NCBI RefSeq assembly: GCF_009177095.1
Contig: NZ_AP021861.1
Span: 6,120,501-6,184,500, forward strand
From: Lacipirellula parvula
Lineage (GTDB): Bacteria > Planctomycetota > Planctomycetia > Pirellulales > Lacipirellulaceae
DNA length: 64,000 nucleotides
Direction: 5' to 3'
The notes under the pieces are model-generated. The model ran no database searches. It was not told where the DNA came from and saw only the letters and a list, made by a program, of their open reading frames with translations. Shown in pieces: positions 45,083-54,669 of the stretch; the first letter of the stretch is position 1; each line of letters begins with the position of its first letter. Both the position numbers and the translations under genes were made by a program.

Positions 45083-46204
45083 ATGGCAGAGAGTCCGATC
45101 CAATCTGGCCTTCGCGGCGTCGTCGCGGGGACGACCAGCCTCTCGACTGTCGGCGCAGGCGGCGACAACCTTCGCTACCGCGGCTACGACGTCGAAGACC
45201 TTGCTCAGCATGCCGTCTTCGAAGAGACCGCGTACCTTCTCCTCTACGGAGAACTACCGACGCGCAGTGAACTCGACGCATTCGAGAAGCGTCTCCGCGG
45301 CATGCGAGCGCTGCCGACGCCGCTACGGGATGTGCTCGAACGGATCCCTGGCGACGCCCATCCGATGGACGTTCTCCGCACCGGTTGCTCGACGCTCGGC
45401 ACGCTCTATCCCGAGCAAAGTTTCGCCGAGCAAGACGCCGCGGCCGAGCGGCTGCTCGCCTCGCTCCCGTCGATGCTTGGCTACTGGTATCGCTTCACAC
45501 GGTTCAACGAACGCATCGACACGGCCACCCCCGACGCCACGATCGCCGGCCAAGTGCTGCGGCTGCTCACCGGCCGCGAACCGAGCGACGAGCACCGCCG
45601 GTTCATGGAAGCGTCGCTCACGCTCTACGCCGAGCATGAGTTCAATGCCTCGACGTTCACCGCCCGCGTCATCGCCGGAACGCTCTCGGACTTGTACTCG
45701 TGCGTCACCGGCGCGATCGGCGCCCTCCGCGGCCCGCTCCACGGCGGCGCCAACGAAGCGGCGATGGCCCTCATCGAGCAATTTCGCGAACCTGCCGAAG
45801 CGGTCGCCGCCGTCCGCGCGATGCTCGCCCGCAAAGAAAAGGTGATGGGTTTTGGCCACGCCGTCTACAAGCACCGCGACCCGCGGAACGACGTCTTCAA
45901 GCAATGGTCGCATCAGCTCGCCGCCAACGCCGCGGACGGCTACTTGTATCCCGTGTCGGAAGCGATCGAACAGCTAATGCGCGACGAGAAACGGCTCTTC
46001 TCCAACGCCGACTTCTACTGCGCGAGCGCGTACCACTTCGCCGGCATCGAAACGCCGCTGTTCACCCCGCTATTCGCCGTCGCCCGCGTCAGCGGCTGGT
46101 GCGCCCACATCAAAGAGCAACGCGCCGACAACAAACTCATCCGCCCCGCCGCGGATTACATCGGCATCGACCACCGCAGTTTTGTGCCAATCGACAAACG
46201 ATGA
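45083..46204 (+). CDS. prpC: 2-methylcitrate synthase/citrate synthase
   Basis: A 373-residue citrate-synthase-family enzyme, likely condensing propionyl-CoA with oxaloacetate to 2-methylcitrate. The N-terminal SGLRGVVAGTTSLSTVGAGG and the short length are typical of PrpC-type enzymes rather than gram-negative GltA. Catalytic His residues are in GPLHGGANEA (about 220) and GFGHAVYKHRDPR (about 257), with a catalytic Asp further on. It follows prpB by 3 bases. A repeat hairpin separates it from prpD. A bifunctional citrate/methylcitrate synthase cannot be excluded. Confidence 0.93.
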   Translation: MAESPIQSGLRGVVAGTTSLSTVGAGGDNLRYRGYDVEDLAQHAVFEETAYLLLYGELPTRSELDAFEKRLRGMRALPTPLRDVLERIPGDAHPMDVLRTGCSTLGTLYPEQSFAEQDAAAERLLASLPSMLGYWYRFTRFNERIDTATPDATIAGQVLRLLTGREPSDEHRRFMEASLTLYAEHEFNASTFTARVIAGTLSDLYSCVTGAIGALRGPLHGGANEAAMALIEQFREPAEAVAAVRAMLARKEKVMGFGHAVYKHRDPRNDVFKQWSHQLAANAADGYLYPVSEAIEQLMRDEKRLFSNADFYCASAYHFAGIETPLFTPLFAVARVSGWCAHIKEQRADNKLIRPAADYIGIDHRSFVPIDKR

Positions 46205-46248
46205 GCGACCAAGTGAACTCGATCGCCAGTCTAGACTAGCCCCGCATT

Positions 46249-46323
46249 CCTTTGCGCCTTCGCGCCTTTGCGTGAGACATTCTTAATTTAGATCTCACGC
46301 AAAGGCGCGAAGGCGCAAAGAAG
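46249..46323. repeat. Word-repeat hairpin (GCGCAAAG family) between prpC and prpD
   Basis: The arms TTTGCGCCTTCGCGCCTTTG... (46250-46278) and ...AAAGGCGCGAAGGCGCAAAG (46292-46320) are near-perfect reverse complements with a short AT-rich loop. The element interrupts an otherwise tight operon. Confidence 0.88.
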
Positions 46324-46343
46324 ATGGTTCTGGAATTCAGCTA

Positions 46344-47792
46344 ATGTCCGCTCACGATTACAAATCCGCCAAGCGTCCCGCTCCCGATCAGCTCTTCGTC
46401 GATATCGCCGACTACGCGCTGAGCGCTCGGATCGACAGCGACCTCGCTTACGACACTGCTCGCTACTGCCTGCTCGACTCGCTCGCCTGTATGTTCCAGG
46501 CGCTCGATTACCCGGCGTGCACGAAGCTCCTCGGCCCCGTCGTTCCTGGCGCCACGCTCCCCGGCGGCGCGCGGGTGCCCGGCTGTAGCTGGGAGTTGGA
46601 GCCGGTGATGGCGGCGTTCAACATCGGCGCGCTCGTCCGCTGGCTCGACTTTAACGACACGTGGCTTGCCGCCGAGTGGGGGCATCCTTCCGACAACCTC
46701 GGCGCCATCCTCGCCGCTGCCGACTACGCCAGTCGCCGCAACCGCGCGGCCGGCCGTGCGCCGCTCACGATGCGAGACGTGCTGACGGCGATGATTAAAG
46801 CTCACGAGATCCAAGGCGTGCTCGCGTTGGAGAACAGTTTTAATCGCGTAGGGCTCGATCACGTGCTGCTCGTTCGTATCGCCTCAACTGCCGTCGCGAC
46901 GCAACTCTTGGGCGGCGATCGCGAGCAAACGCTCAATGCCGTCTCGAACGCCTGGATCGACGGCGGCGCACTCCGCACCTACCGCCACGCCCCCAACACC
47001 GGCTCGCGCAAGAGCTGGGCCGCTGGCGACGCCACGAGCCGCGCGGTGCGGCTCGCACTCATCGCCCTCACCGGCGAGATGGGCTACCCCGCCGCGATGA
47101 GCACGCCGACGTGGGGCTTTCAGGATGTTCTGTTCAAAGGCAAGCCGGTAACGCTCGCCCGCCCGCTCGCGAGTTACGTGATGGAGAACGTCCTCTTCAA
47201 GATCTCGTTCCCCGCCGAGTTCCACGCCCAAACCGCCGTCGAAGCAGCCATGCGACTTCATCCCGCGGTGCGCGATCGGCTCGACCAGATCGAATCGATC
47301 ACGATCGAAACGCAAGAGCCGGGCGTGCGGATCATCGACAAGACCGGCCCGCTCGCCAACCCCGCCGACCGCGACCACTGCATCCAGTACATGGCCGCCG
47401 TGCCGCTGATCTTCGGTCGCCTCGTCGCGTCAGACTACGACGATGCCGTGGCCGGCGATCCTCGCATCGACGCGCTGCGAGCCAAGATGCGCGTCGTCGA
47501 GAACCCGACGTTCACGCGAGACTACTACGACGGCGACAAACGCTACATCGGCAACGCGATCCAAGTAAAGTTCGCCGACGGCACGCAAACCGAGCGAGTG
47601 GAAGTGGGCGTCCCCATCGGCCACCGCGAACGCCGCGCCGAGGGCATTCCGCTACTGCTCGAGAAATTCGAGCAGAGCATCGCCCCCAAACTCGGCGCCG
47701 AGCGGTTCAAGAAACTCAACGCCCTCTGCAGCGACGCGAATCAACTGCAAGCCACCGCCGTCGACGAGTTCCTACCGCTAGTGACCGCGTGA
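46344..47792 (+). CDS. prpD: 2-methylcitrate dehydratase
   Basis: A 482-residue MmgE/PrpD-family dehydratase, expected to convert 2-methylcitrate to 2-methyl-cis-aconitate. Family features are [12 protein letters not shown] near 50, [25 protein letters not shown] near 100, [18 protein letters not shown] near 225 and [17 protein letters not shown] near 355. The length is normal for PrpD. It lies 140 bases downstream of prpC with a hairpin between, so it may be expressed less than prpBC. No AcnD or PrpF follows; PrpD-type organisms use an aconitase for the next step. Confidence 0.94.
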   Translation: MSAHDYKSAKRPAPDQLFVDIADYALSARIDSDLAYDTARYCLLDSLACMFQALDYPACTKLLGPVVPGATLPGGARVPGCSWELEPVMAAFNIGALVRWLDFNDTWLAAEWGHPSDNLGAILAAADYASRRNRAAGRAPLTMRDVLTAMIKAHEIQGVLALENSFNRVGLDHVLLVRIASTAVATQLLGGDREQTLNAVSNAWIDGGALRTYRHAPNTGSRKSWAAGDATSRAVRLALIALTGEMGYPAAMSTPTWGFQDVLFKGKPVTLARPLASYVMENVLFKISFPAEFHAQTAVEAAMRLHPAVRDRLDQIESITIETQEPGVRIIDKTGPLANPADRDHCIQYMAAVPLIFGRLVASDYDDAVAGDPRIDALRAKMRVVENPTFTRDYYDGDKRYIGNAIQVKFADGTQTERVEVGVPIGHRERRAEGIPLLLEKFEQSIAPKLGAERFKKLNALCSDANQLQATAVDEFLPLVTA

Positions 47793-47808
47793 GTCACTCG
47801 AGCAGCGC

Positions 47809-49311
47809 TCAAATCTCATAAGTAATCCGCCCATGCCGTTGGCTGCGGCTGATGCGGTCGGTGGCATACAGCCCCGCGAGGACGAACTCGATGCACGCCG
47901 CCCGCACGGCAGGGTCTTGGCTCGCGTTCACTTCGAACGCCTTGTCCCAGATCGGTGGCACGCGCTTCACGAGGTCGGCGTAGTGCGACGACGGCAGCAT
48001 ATCGCCGACTTCGATTTTCACCCCCTCGCTGAAGATCTGCCCAATCTCGGCGAGGCCGTGCTTGTCGACGTACTCGCTGAAGACAGTGGCAATTGCCTCG
48101 GCCATCACCGCGTCGAGCACCTGCCGCTCGCTCATCTGATGGGTCCCCATCAGATCGAGTTCCAGCTTGCCGAGCGACGAGGCGTAGAGGTGGCCGAGAT
48201 CGCTGATCCGCGGCACGGCGGGCGATTCGCCGAGCACCGCGGCACGATGGCGGGCCGAGGCGAGCATCGTGCGGTAGTTGGAGAGCGAGAGGCGGGCGCT
48301 CACACCCGACTCGTGGTCGACGTACTTCGAAGTTCGCGCGGCGCGGCTGATTTCTTCGATTAGTTCCTTCATGAAGTAGGGGACGACGACGTCGGGAGAG
48401 TTGCGAGTTTCGGGTTGCGGGTTGCGAGACTCATCACCCTCTTCCTCTCGCAACTCACTGCTCGCAACTCGCGACTGGTCCACTTCTTGCTCGAGGATCC
48501 GCACGCCGAGATCGCGTTCCAGCGGATAATGCGTGTGAATGATCGACCCGATGCGGTCCTTCAGCTGCGGGATCACCTTTCCCGAACGGTTGTACGTCGC
48601 GGGGTTCGCACTGAAGAGGATCATCACGTCGATGTCGAACTTCACGGGATAGCCGCGGATCTGCACGTCGCGCTCTTCGAGAATGTTGAACAAGCCGACC
48701 TGTACGAGCTCGTCGAGCTCCGGCAACTCGTTCATCGCGAAGATGCCGCGATGCATCCGCGGGATCAGACCGAAGTGGAGCGCATCCTCGGTGCTCATGC
48801 TCACGCCTTGCGCGAGCTTCGCCGGATCGATCTCGCCGATGATGTCGGCGAACTTAGTACCGGGCGAGAGCCGTTCGGCGTAACGATCTTCGCGGCGCCA
48901 CCACGCAATCGGCACATCGTCCGGCGGCGAGGTATCTACCAACACGCGTCCCCGCTTGGTGATCGGGCGGTACGGATCGTCGTGCAGCGGAATCGCCGGA
49001 TCGTCGATGTAGGGAATCGCCTCGTCGAGAAAGCTGCTCACCAGCCGCATCAGCCGGCTCTTCGCTTGCCCCTTCTCGCCGAGGAAGAGCAGGTCGTGCT
49101 GCGCGAGCAGCGCGATGTTCAACTCCGGCAGCACGGTATCGTCGAAGCCGATGATCCCCGGGTAAAGTTCCTCGCCAGACTTCAACTTTCGCAAGAAGTT
49201 GTCGTGAATCTCTTGCTTGACCGTCTTGCTCACCCAACCCGACGAGCGCAGCTGCGCGAGATTGCGGGGACGACGTTCCGAATCGAACAACAACGAAGCG
49301 GGGATAATCAT
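47809..49311 (-). CDS. AAA ATPase, magnesium-chelatase ChlI/MoxR-like
   Basis: A 500-residue cytoplasmic ATPase. The Walker A motif is GEKGQAKS (78-85), and a Walker B-like AMNELPEL with adjacent acidic residues is near 173. Sensor 1 is the [15 protein letters not shown] region near 235. The order matches Mg-chelatase subunit I/sigma-54-type AAA+ proteins of the MoxR group, which act as chaperones with a VWA partner. No VWA gene is adjacent. Residues about 279-305 ([15 protein letters not shown], then [11 protein letters not shown]) are encoded by a palindromic word-repeat element (48397-48477). ATG 49311 follows a GGGG-like site; the upstream frame to 49470 lacks a start signal. Confidence 0.85.
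   Translation of the reverse strand: MIIPASLLFDSERRPRNLAQLRSSGWVSKTVKQEIHDNFLRKLKSGEELYPGIIGFDDTVLPELNIALLAQHDLLFLGEKGQAKSRLMRLVSSFLDEAIPYIDDPAIPLHDDPYRPITKRGRVLVDTSPPDDVPIAWWRREDRYAERLSPGTKFADIIGEIDPAKLAQGVSMSTEDALHFGLIPRMHRGIFAMNELPELDELVQVGLFNILEERDVQIRGYPVKFDIDVMILFSANPATYNRSGKVIPQLKDRIGSIIHTHYPLERDLGVRILEQEVDQSRVASSELREEEGDESRNPQPETRNSPDVVVPYFMKELIEEISRAARTSKYVDHESGVSARLSLSNYRTMLASARHRAAVLGESPAVPRISDLGHLYASSLGKLELDLMGTHQMSERQVLDAVMAEAIATVFSEYVDKHGLAEIGQIFSEGVKIEVGDMLPSSHYADLVKRVPPIWDKAFEVNASQDPAVRAACIEFVLAGLYATDRISRSQRHGRITYEI
48397..48477. repeat. In-frame word-repeat hairpin inside the AAA ATPase gene
   Basis: The left arm (48398-48429) is made of the words GTTGCGAG and GGGTTGCGG. The right arm (48446-48476) is made of CTCGCAACTC words. 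They are reverse complements around a 16-base loop. The length keeps the host frame and adds about 27 codons of charged, low-complexity sequence. Confidence 0.85.
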
Positions 49312-49518
49312 AGAGCTACTATTACGAACTAGCCGGGCCGCCACGCGAGCCGGTCGAAGTGGGTGAGTCACACGCGGGCAAGCAAAGTCGAGAACGCGTC
49401 GCCGGCGTCGCCCAAGATTATAGCGCTCGGCAGCCCGTAGGTAGATAGGCCCCCTCCCCTGCCAGCGCAACGGCGCCGCAAGATGGCTTCAATGGAGCGG
49501 ATCAACGGCGGCCGGCGA

Positions 49519-50661
49519 CTACGCAGCCAGCCGAGAAGGAGCGGCCAATGGCTCGATTCCGCGCAACAAATCGTGCAGCCCTTGAATCACCGCGGCCGGC
49601 CCTTGCTGAAGCTCAGCCCGCAGCACTGCGTGCCCGGCACGTTGGACAGCTTCGGGCAGCACCGCCTCCGGCGTCGCCACGAGCACCCGGCAGGCTCCGC
49701 GATCGCTGGTGAAGTTTGCCGGCCCGTCGCTCCATAGCAAGATCTCAACTTCCACGCCGGTCGTGCTCTCGCGCAGCGAGTGAGCCAATTGCCGAGAGAG
49801 TTCAGCGTGAGACGGCCCGCCCGTGACGCGCGTCGAGACATGCTGCAAGCTACGGCTGCGAATGCCTTCGAGACAACGCGCGAGCACCGCCGGGCGTTGG
49901 AAGTAGGCGACGTTCGGACCGGCGCTCCACTGCTGCGGCGTCGTCGAGTGAACGCGATGCCACAGGTGATAGCCGTGCGTGTATCCAAGGGCGGTCGCAA
50001 CGCGGACGCCGCTGCGACGTAGCCGCCGCGCGAGATCGTCGTCTTCGCAGCCCCAGCCGCGGAAGCGTTCGTCGAAACCGTTGACCCGCTCCAAATCTTC
50101 CCGCCACACGCCCATGTTCCAGCCGGTGAGTTTTACGCGATTATCACGGTGGAGCATCTGATAGGCGAGCAACTTCGCATGCAAGCGACGCAGCTTGAGG
50201 CGCTGTTTGAACGAAACTCGCTTGGCGAAGGCGCCGCTCCGAATCGACGATTCGTCGATCCGCTCGCTTGCAGCCTGATCAAGCTTAATGCAATCGCCGG
50301 CGCGAGCGATCCCCGGCCGCCGAGCGTCGAGGTGCCGGCGCAGGTGGTTAGCTGGAAAGATGCAGTCGCCATCGGTGAACAGAATATACGGCGCCGTCGC
50401 GATGCGAATGCCGGCGTTGCGGCAACGAGCCAACTGAAACCCTTCGTGCGGATGCGTGGCGAATTTTACTGGGAATGCCGCTGCGCGGGCGAACCGCGCC
50501 ACCATCTCGGCCGTTTCGTCTTGCGAACCGTCGTCGACGACGATCACTTCATACTTCCCGTCGACGCCCTGCTGCGCGGCCAGCGACTGCAAGCAGCGCT
50601 TCAGGTGGCCGGGACGCTGATAGGTCGAAACGACGACGGAGATTTCAAGCGGCGAGGACAC
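49519..50661 (-). CDS. Family 2 glycosyltransferase with C-terminal extension
   Basis: A 380-residue glycosyltransferase. The GT2 GT-A core opens EISVVVSTYQRPGHLKRCLQSL, with VIVVDDGSQD near residue 40 and the metal-binding FTDGDCIFP near 96. FDERFRGWGCEDDDLARRLRRSG near 205 is the galactosyltransferase-type C-terminal motif. The last 110 residues lack known motifs. The GTG at 50661 is chosen because upstream in-frame codons run into the neighbouring gene; several GTG/TTG alternatives exist. It lies downstream of another glycosyltransferase on the same strand, likely one operon for a surface glycan. Confidence 0.83.
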   Translation of the reverse strand: MSSPLEISVVVSTYQRPGHLKRCLQSLAAQQGVDGKYEVIVVDDGSQDETAEMVARFARAAAFPVKFATHPHEGFQLARCRNAGIRIATAPYILFTDGDCIFPANHLRRHLDARRPGIARAGDCIKLDQAASERIDESSIRSGAFAKRVSFKQRLKLRRLHAKLLAYQMLHRDNRVKLTGWNMGVWREDLERVNGFDERFRGWGCEDDDLARRLRRSGVRVATALGYTHGYHLWHRVHSTTPQQWSAGPNVAYFQRPAVLARCLEGIRSRSLQHVSTRVTGGPSHAELSRQLAHSLRESTTGVEVEILLWSDGPANFTSDRGACRVLVATPEAVLPEAVQRAGHAVLRAELQQGPAAVIQGLHDLLRGIEPLAAPSRLAA

Positions 50662-50804
50662 TGGTTGATCGACTCCACGCAAGGGCGACGGCGGCACGGA
50701 TTTCAACGTGCCGGATAGTAGCCAAAGGAACCGACCGACGGCGAGGCCGATTTGAACGCTAGCAGCCGCGTTCGGCGACCGCAGCAGAAGGCGGCGAATC
50801 TGCG

Positions 50805-51584
50805 TTACGCGGCCTGCTCGACCAGCGGGAACTCGCGTTCGTTCCCGTCGAGATCGGTAATCCGCCGCAGCCCGTGCCGGCTCGCCACCAGCGGGGCGTA
50901 GTCGCGTGCCCGGAACGCCGCGTACACCAGCGGGCTCTCTTGCCAATGCTCGGCCGAAACGTCGGGGCGATGGAGCACCCGGCAGCCATGCTGCTTCAGT
51001 CTTAGGAACAACTCATGCTGATCGTCGAACTTCAGCGGGGCAAACCAGCCGCCGATTTCGCGAAACAACGCAGTCCGTGCCAGGAAGAACTGCGGCGTTA
51101 GGTCGCAATCGAACGCCTCGCCCCGGCTGCCGGCATGCCCCGGAATCAGTTGCAGCGAGTCCCCATCGCGGCGCATCACGCCATGGTAGACCTGTCGGCG
51201 GCGACTCACCCATATCGGCCAACGCTGCTCGCAGTCGATTAAATCGCCAGCGACCAGATCGGCCTGATGCCGTTCAAGCGTTTCGAGCAGCAGCTCGATC
51301 CGCGTCTCGGCGGTGAACGCCATGTCGTCGTCGAGCGTGAGGAAGTACGGCGTTTCGACGAGTTCCAACAGGGCGTTGCGGCCGGCAGCGACGCCGATGT
51401 CGACCGGCAAGCGGACGTATTCCACATCGGTGCGTGGGTAAGGAGTGACGCTATCATCGCCGACAATCACCCGCAGCCGTGGATAACGACGACGAATCGT
51501 CCGGACCAGCCGATCGAGCGAGCGGGGCCGTTCAAACGTTTTCACAATGGCAGTCACCTGCGCAGCGACGCCCAAGAAACGCAT
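50805..51584 (-). CDS. GT12-like glycosyltransferase (second copy)
   Basis: A 259-residue GT-A-fold enzyme that closely parallels the gene at 10349. It opens VTAIVKTFERPRSLDRLVRTI, has VGDDS, a DxD-type LDDDMAF near residue 93 and the acceptor-side QFFLARTALFREIGGW and HELFLRLKQHGCRV, as in GT12 N-acetylgalactosaminyltransferases. ATG 51584 has GGGGAG 9 bases upstream. Unlike the first copy, it retains an Asp-rich metal site, so it is more likely active. It is upstream of the GT2 gene and is probably co-transcribed. Confidence 0.78.
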   Translation of the reverse strand: MRFLGVAAQVTAIVKTFERPRSLDRLVRTIRRRYPRLRVIVGDDSVTPYPRTDVEYVRLPVDIGVAAGRNALLELVETPYFLTLDDDMAFTAETRIELLLETLERHQADLVAGDLIDCEQRWPIWVSRRRQVYHGVMRRDGDSLQLIPGHAGSRGEAFDCDLTPQFFLARTALFREIGGWFAPLKFDDQHELFLRLKQHGCRVLHRPDVSAEHWQESPLVYAAFRARDYAPLVASRHGLRRITDLDGNEREFPLVEQAA

Positions 51585-51738
51585 GCTAGCTAACTCCCCA
51601 TAGCTGGCCCGTGACGAGAGGCGCCTTCCCACAAGACGCTTCTTCATTTGTCATCGGCCCGCTGCGGGAGAAAGGTGATTCAATCCGTTGGGTTTGCACG
51701 GCGATGAGCGGCAGACGCATGAAGGCGTCGACGCATCT

Positions 51739-51830
51739 GTAGCCCCGGGCTTCGCCCGGGGGTCGCGCACCACGCCGATGGCACGTTGCCTCTACTCCAA
51801 GCCGACCCCCGGGCGGAGCCCGGGGCTAGA
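51739..51830. repeat. Inverted pair of TAG-foot palindromes (CCCCGGGC type)
   Basis: The left unit is GTAGCCCCGGGCTTCGCCCG (51739-51764) and the right unit (51804-51829) reads CTAGCCCCGGGCTCCGCCCG on the minus strand. The loop is about 40 bases. Both feet point outward. They lie between the glycosyltransferase and zinc-ribbon-like genes. Confidence 0.87.
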
Positions 51831-51845
51831 GGCTTGAACGGCGAG

Positions 51846-52052
51846 CTACGGACGCATCGCGTCGTCCGCTGAACCGGCGCGAGCCAGCGGCGGGACGATG
51901 TCGGCCGGCTCGTGGTGGTCGATCAGCATCGACGGGCAAACTTCCTGCTTGCCGCACTGCTCGCAGACGAGGTGGATCAGGTCCGATCCGCCGAGCTTAA
52001 TGTCATGTTCGCGGCAAAGGTCGTACAGCTGCTGAAGGTGGATGCAGGCCAT
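51846..52052 (-). CDS. Small zinc-ribbon-like protein
   Basis: A 68-residue protein. Most of it is an acidic/Leu-rich helical N-terminus (MACIHLQQLYDLCREHD) followed by LVCEQCGKQEVCPSMLIDHHE, where CxxC, a further Cys and His pair could bind zinc. Such short CxxC proteins recur in planctomycetes, but no function is established. ATG 52052 is chosen; the upstream frame to 52184 lacks a start signal. The ribosome site is weak, so confidence is moderate. Confidence 0.62.
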   Translation of the reverse strand: MACIHLQQLYDLCREHDIKLGGSDLIHLVCEQCGKQEVCPSMLIDHHEPADIVPPLARAGSADDAMRP

Positions 52053-52367
52053 GGCAGAGCTCGCGGGGTGAGGCGGGGCGGAGCAGCCCGTCAGTTTACC
52101 GCGCCCGGGTGAATCGTCCGAACTCGTTGCGGGGCAAGCATCTCGCGACGAAGCATCGGCGCCAGGTTGGTGTTTTCCGCACAAAGAAACCAGCTAATTC
52201 GGAAATAATCGCCAAATTGCCTATGAATTGTGGCCGTTCCGGATGACACTCACGGTCGTCGCCGGCTGGCTTTTTCGGAACCCGGTTCCCGGGATTCGGC
52301 CTCCGGCCAGCCCGCGGCGACGCCTTCTCTTTCTCTCTTCTTATCCCTGTGCCTGGAGTTCCGGATC
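52053..52367. other. Divergent intergenic region before the AraC regulator
   Basis: These 315 bases show no repeats or RNA gene. They must hold the AraC gene promoter and possibly that of the small protein. The region around 52195-52230 is AT-richer, but no clear boxes were identified. Confidence 0.4.
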
Positions 52368-53243
52368 GTGGAACGGCGTAGTCGGCCTGCGTATCACCAG
52401 TTGCCAGAGCGGGGGATTCTCGTCTTCGAGAGCCACCACTCCTCCTCGTTTTCGATGCCGCCGGAGCGGCGGACCTTTCACAAGCTCTGCTGGGTTCCCG
52501 TCGGCCACGGGTCGCTGGAGTACGGCCAGTCGCGGGTGACGCTCGCCCGGGACGAGTTGATTTTCGTTCCTGCCGAGGCGACGCACCGCTTCGTCGACGA
52601 TCATTCGGCGCCGATGACGCTCGTGATGGCGTACTTTTCCGACGAGGTGGTGCAGCAGTCATCGCCGCTGACGGCGCTGCTCGCTGAACTCAAGAAAAAA
52701 TTCCGCGATCCCTTCCCGCAGGTGAAGCTCAACATCTACCGTCGCAGCGGCGTTCGCGACTCGTTCAAGCGAATGCTCGCCGAGCAGCTACGCCACGACG
52801 CCGAATCGACCGCCATGCTGCACGCGGGTCTGCTCGAACTGCTCGTCCACTTCCTCCGCGGCGATCCGACCGGCAAGTCGGCCGTGCCGTCGCGCGAGCA
52901 AGCATTTGAGGGTTCGCTGGAGTACATCGACGACCTGTTCCACACGCCGATCCGCGTGAAAGATCTCGCCGACATGTGCGGCATTAGCAGCCGCCGCTAT
53001 TCCGATATCTTCAAACAGCGAACCGGCAAAACGGTCGTGCAGTACCTCAACCAGAAGCGGGTGAGCTACGCCCAGGAGCGCCTGCGCGAGACGGGACAAA
53101 TTATGTACGCCGCCGTCGCCGCTGGATTTAGCGATGCGACACATTTCTACCGCGTCTTCAAACGTTCGACCGGCGTCACGCCGGGGCAATACGTCGAGTC
53201 GAGCGTTGAAGCCAAAGCGAAAGAAACGGCTGCCGCGAATTAA
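52368..53243 (+). CDS. AraC-family transcriptional regulator
   Basis: A 291-residue regulator. The N-terminal cupin-like sensor (residues about 15-140) has HKLCWVPVGHGSLEY and ELIFVPAEATHRFVDD. The C-terminal double helix-turn-helix is at about 185-275: IRVKDLADMCGISSRRYSDIFKQRTGKTVVQYLNQKRV is the first HTH, and AAVAAGFSDATHFYRVFKRSTGVTPGQYV is the AraC signature. GTG 52368 has GGAG 9 bases upstream. The frame is open to 52230, but the extra residues lack motifs. It probably binds a sugar-like ligand. Target genes cannot be inferred; the gene is divergent from the small zinc-ribbon gene. Confidence 0.83.
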   Translation: MERRSRPAYHQLPERGILVFESHHSSSFSMPPERRTFHKLCWVPVGHGSLEYGQSRVTLARDELIFVPAEATHRFVDDHSAPMTLVMAYFSDEVVQQSSPLTALLAELKKKFRDPFPQVKLNIYRRSGVRDSFKRMLAEQLRHDAESTAMLHAGLLELLVHFLRGDPTGKSAVPSREQAFEGSLEYIDDLFHTPIRVKDLADMCGISSRRYSDIFKQRTGKTVVQYLNQKRVSYAQERLRETGQIMYAAVAAGFSDATHFYRVFKRSTGVTPGQYVESSVEAKAKETAAAN

Positions 53244-53264
53244 TCGCTTCAACGGCGTTGCCGC

Positions 53265-54542
53265 TTACTTAGGGATGTGCTCGCCGCGGATGATGTCGGC
53301 GAACGTCTGCCGTTCGCGCACGAGATGAACCTTGCCCTTCTCGACCATCACTTCGGCGGCCAACGGTTTGCTGTTGTAGTTACTGCCCATGACGGCGCCG
53401 TAGGCTCCGGCGACGCCGATGACGACGTAGTCGCCGATCGCGGCGACCGGCAAATCGCGGCTGCGGACGTAACCGCCGTCTTCCTGCGTGAAGATATCGC
53501 CCGATTCGCAGAGCGGGCCGCCAACGATGACCGGCTGCGTCGCCCCTTCGCTCTTTCCGCTGGCGTAGGCCACGGCCATCGGGTGGTAGGCGCCGTACAG
53601 AATCGGCCGAGCCAGATTATTGAAACCGGCGTCGACGACGTAGAACAAGTTGTCGCCCATCTTCTTCACGGCGCGGATCTCGGCAATGAGGCTCCCCGCT
53701 TCGGCCGAGAGGTAGCGGCCCGGCTCGATCTCCAAGCTCACGGGGTGACCAAACGCCGCCGCCAGCCGTTCGCGAACGCCGTTCCACAGCTCGTAGTAGG
53801 CCCCGATGTCGACCTTCTTGTCGCCTTCGCGGTAAGGAGTCGGCAAACCGCCGCCGGCGCTGATCGAGTGGATCGACGAACCAACCGACAGCGCCGCGGC
53901 CTCCATGGCGCCGCAGACTTGGCTGAGGTGCTCCATGTCGGTGCCCGAACCGATGTGCATGTGCAGGCCGGCGATCGACAGCTTGTTGCGCTTCGCCCGC
54001 TCGACGCAATCGGCGAGCTGGCTGTGCCAGATGCCGTGCTTCGATTGCTGGCCGCCCGTGTTCGTCTTCTGGCTGTGGCCGTGACCGAAGCCAGGGTTAA
54101 TCCGCAGCGTGATGCCTCGGCCCGGGCAGACGGTGCCGTACTGGTCGATCATGTCGGGCGAACCGCAGTTGACCGGGATCTCGTGCTTCGCGACAAGCTC
54201 GAGCGCTTCACGATCAAAGATGTCGGCGGTGTACACGATCTGCGGCGGCTCGGCGAAGCCTGGCTTGAAGCCAGCGGCTAGCGCCCGTTGAATCTCGCCG
54301 GCGCTTACCGCGTCGACAACGCCGCCGCTGCGACGCACGACGTCGAGGATCGCCAAGTTCGAGCACGCCTTCTGCGCGTAACGCACGACGTCGAAGACCG
54401 CGAGATCGGCAACGCGCTCGGCAACGATCGCGGCGTCGTAGACAAACAGCGGCGTGCCAAACTTCTTGGCAAGCTCCACGACCGACTGGCCGGCGACTTC
54501 GGTGACGGTGAGCGGAAACTTGGCGGCAGCGGCGGCGGGCAT
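53265..54542 (-). CDS. lysA: Diaminopimelate decarboxylase
   Basis: A 425-residue PLP enzyme that decarboxylates meso-diaminopimelate to L-lysine, the last step of lysine synthesis. The PLP Lys is K58 in VRYAQKACSN. HIGSGT (about 200) and GGGLPTPY bind the PLP phosphate. EPGRYL and VGGPLCESGD are further conserved DapDC motifs near the C-terminal half. The N-terminal region before residue 20 is Ala-rich. Length is normal. It sits alone, converging on the AraC gene with 21 bases between stops; dapF or dapA is not adjacent. Confidence 0.96.
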   Translation of the reverse strand: MPAAAAAKFPLTVTEVAGQSVVELAKKFGTPLFVYDAAIVAERVADLAVFDVVRYAQKACSNLAILDVVRRSGGVVDAVSAGEIQRALAAGFKPGFAEPPQIVYTADIFDREALELVAKHEIPVNCGSPDMIDQYGTVCPGRGITLRINPGFGHGHSQKTNTGGQQSKHGIWHSQLADCVERAKRNKLSIAGLHMHIGSGTDMEHLSQVCGAMEAAALSVGSSIHSISAGGGLPTPYREGDKKVDIGAYYELWNGVRERLAAAFGHPVSLEIEPGRYLSAEAGSLIAEIRAVKKMGDNLFYVVDAGFNNLARPILYGAYHPMAVAYASGKSEGATQPVIVGGPLCESGDIFTQEDGGYVRSRDLPVAAIGDYVVIGVAGAYGAVMGSNYNSKPLAAEVMVEKGKVHLVRERQTFADIIRGEHIPK

Positions 54543-54597
54543 GGCAGGAAACTCGTCGATGGTGCGAGCAGGCGCTCGCGGATGTAGTTTGAAAACG

Positions 54598-54635
54598 AAA
54601 AAAGGCGGCGGTCGCCTGTGCGACCGCCGCCCTAA
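54598..54635 (-). terminator. Strong rho-independent terminator
   Basis: A perfect 12-bp stem GGCGGCGGTCGC (54604-54615) with its complement (54620-54631), loop CTGT, and an A-run at 54598-54603, which is a T-run on the minus strand. It terminates the exported protein gene upstream on the minus strand before lysA. Confidence 0.92.
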
Positions 54636-54669
54636 AAATCTAATCGAAATCAGCTCAGTTCAACAGGCC

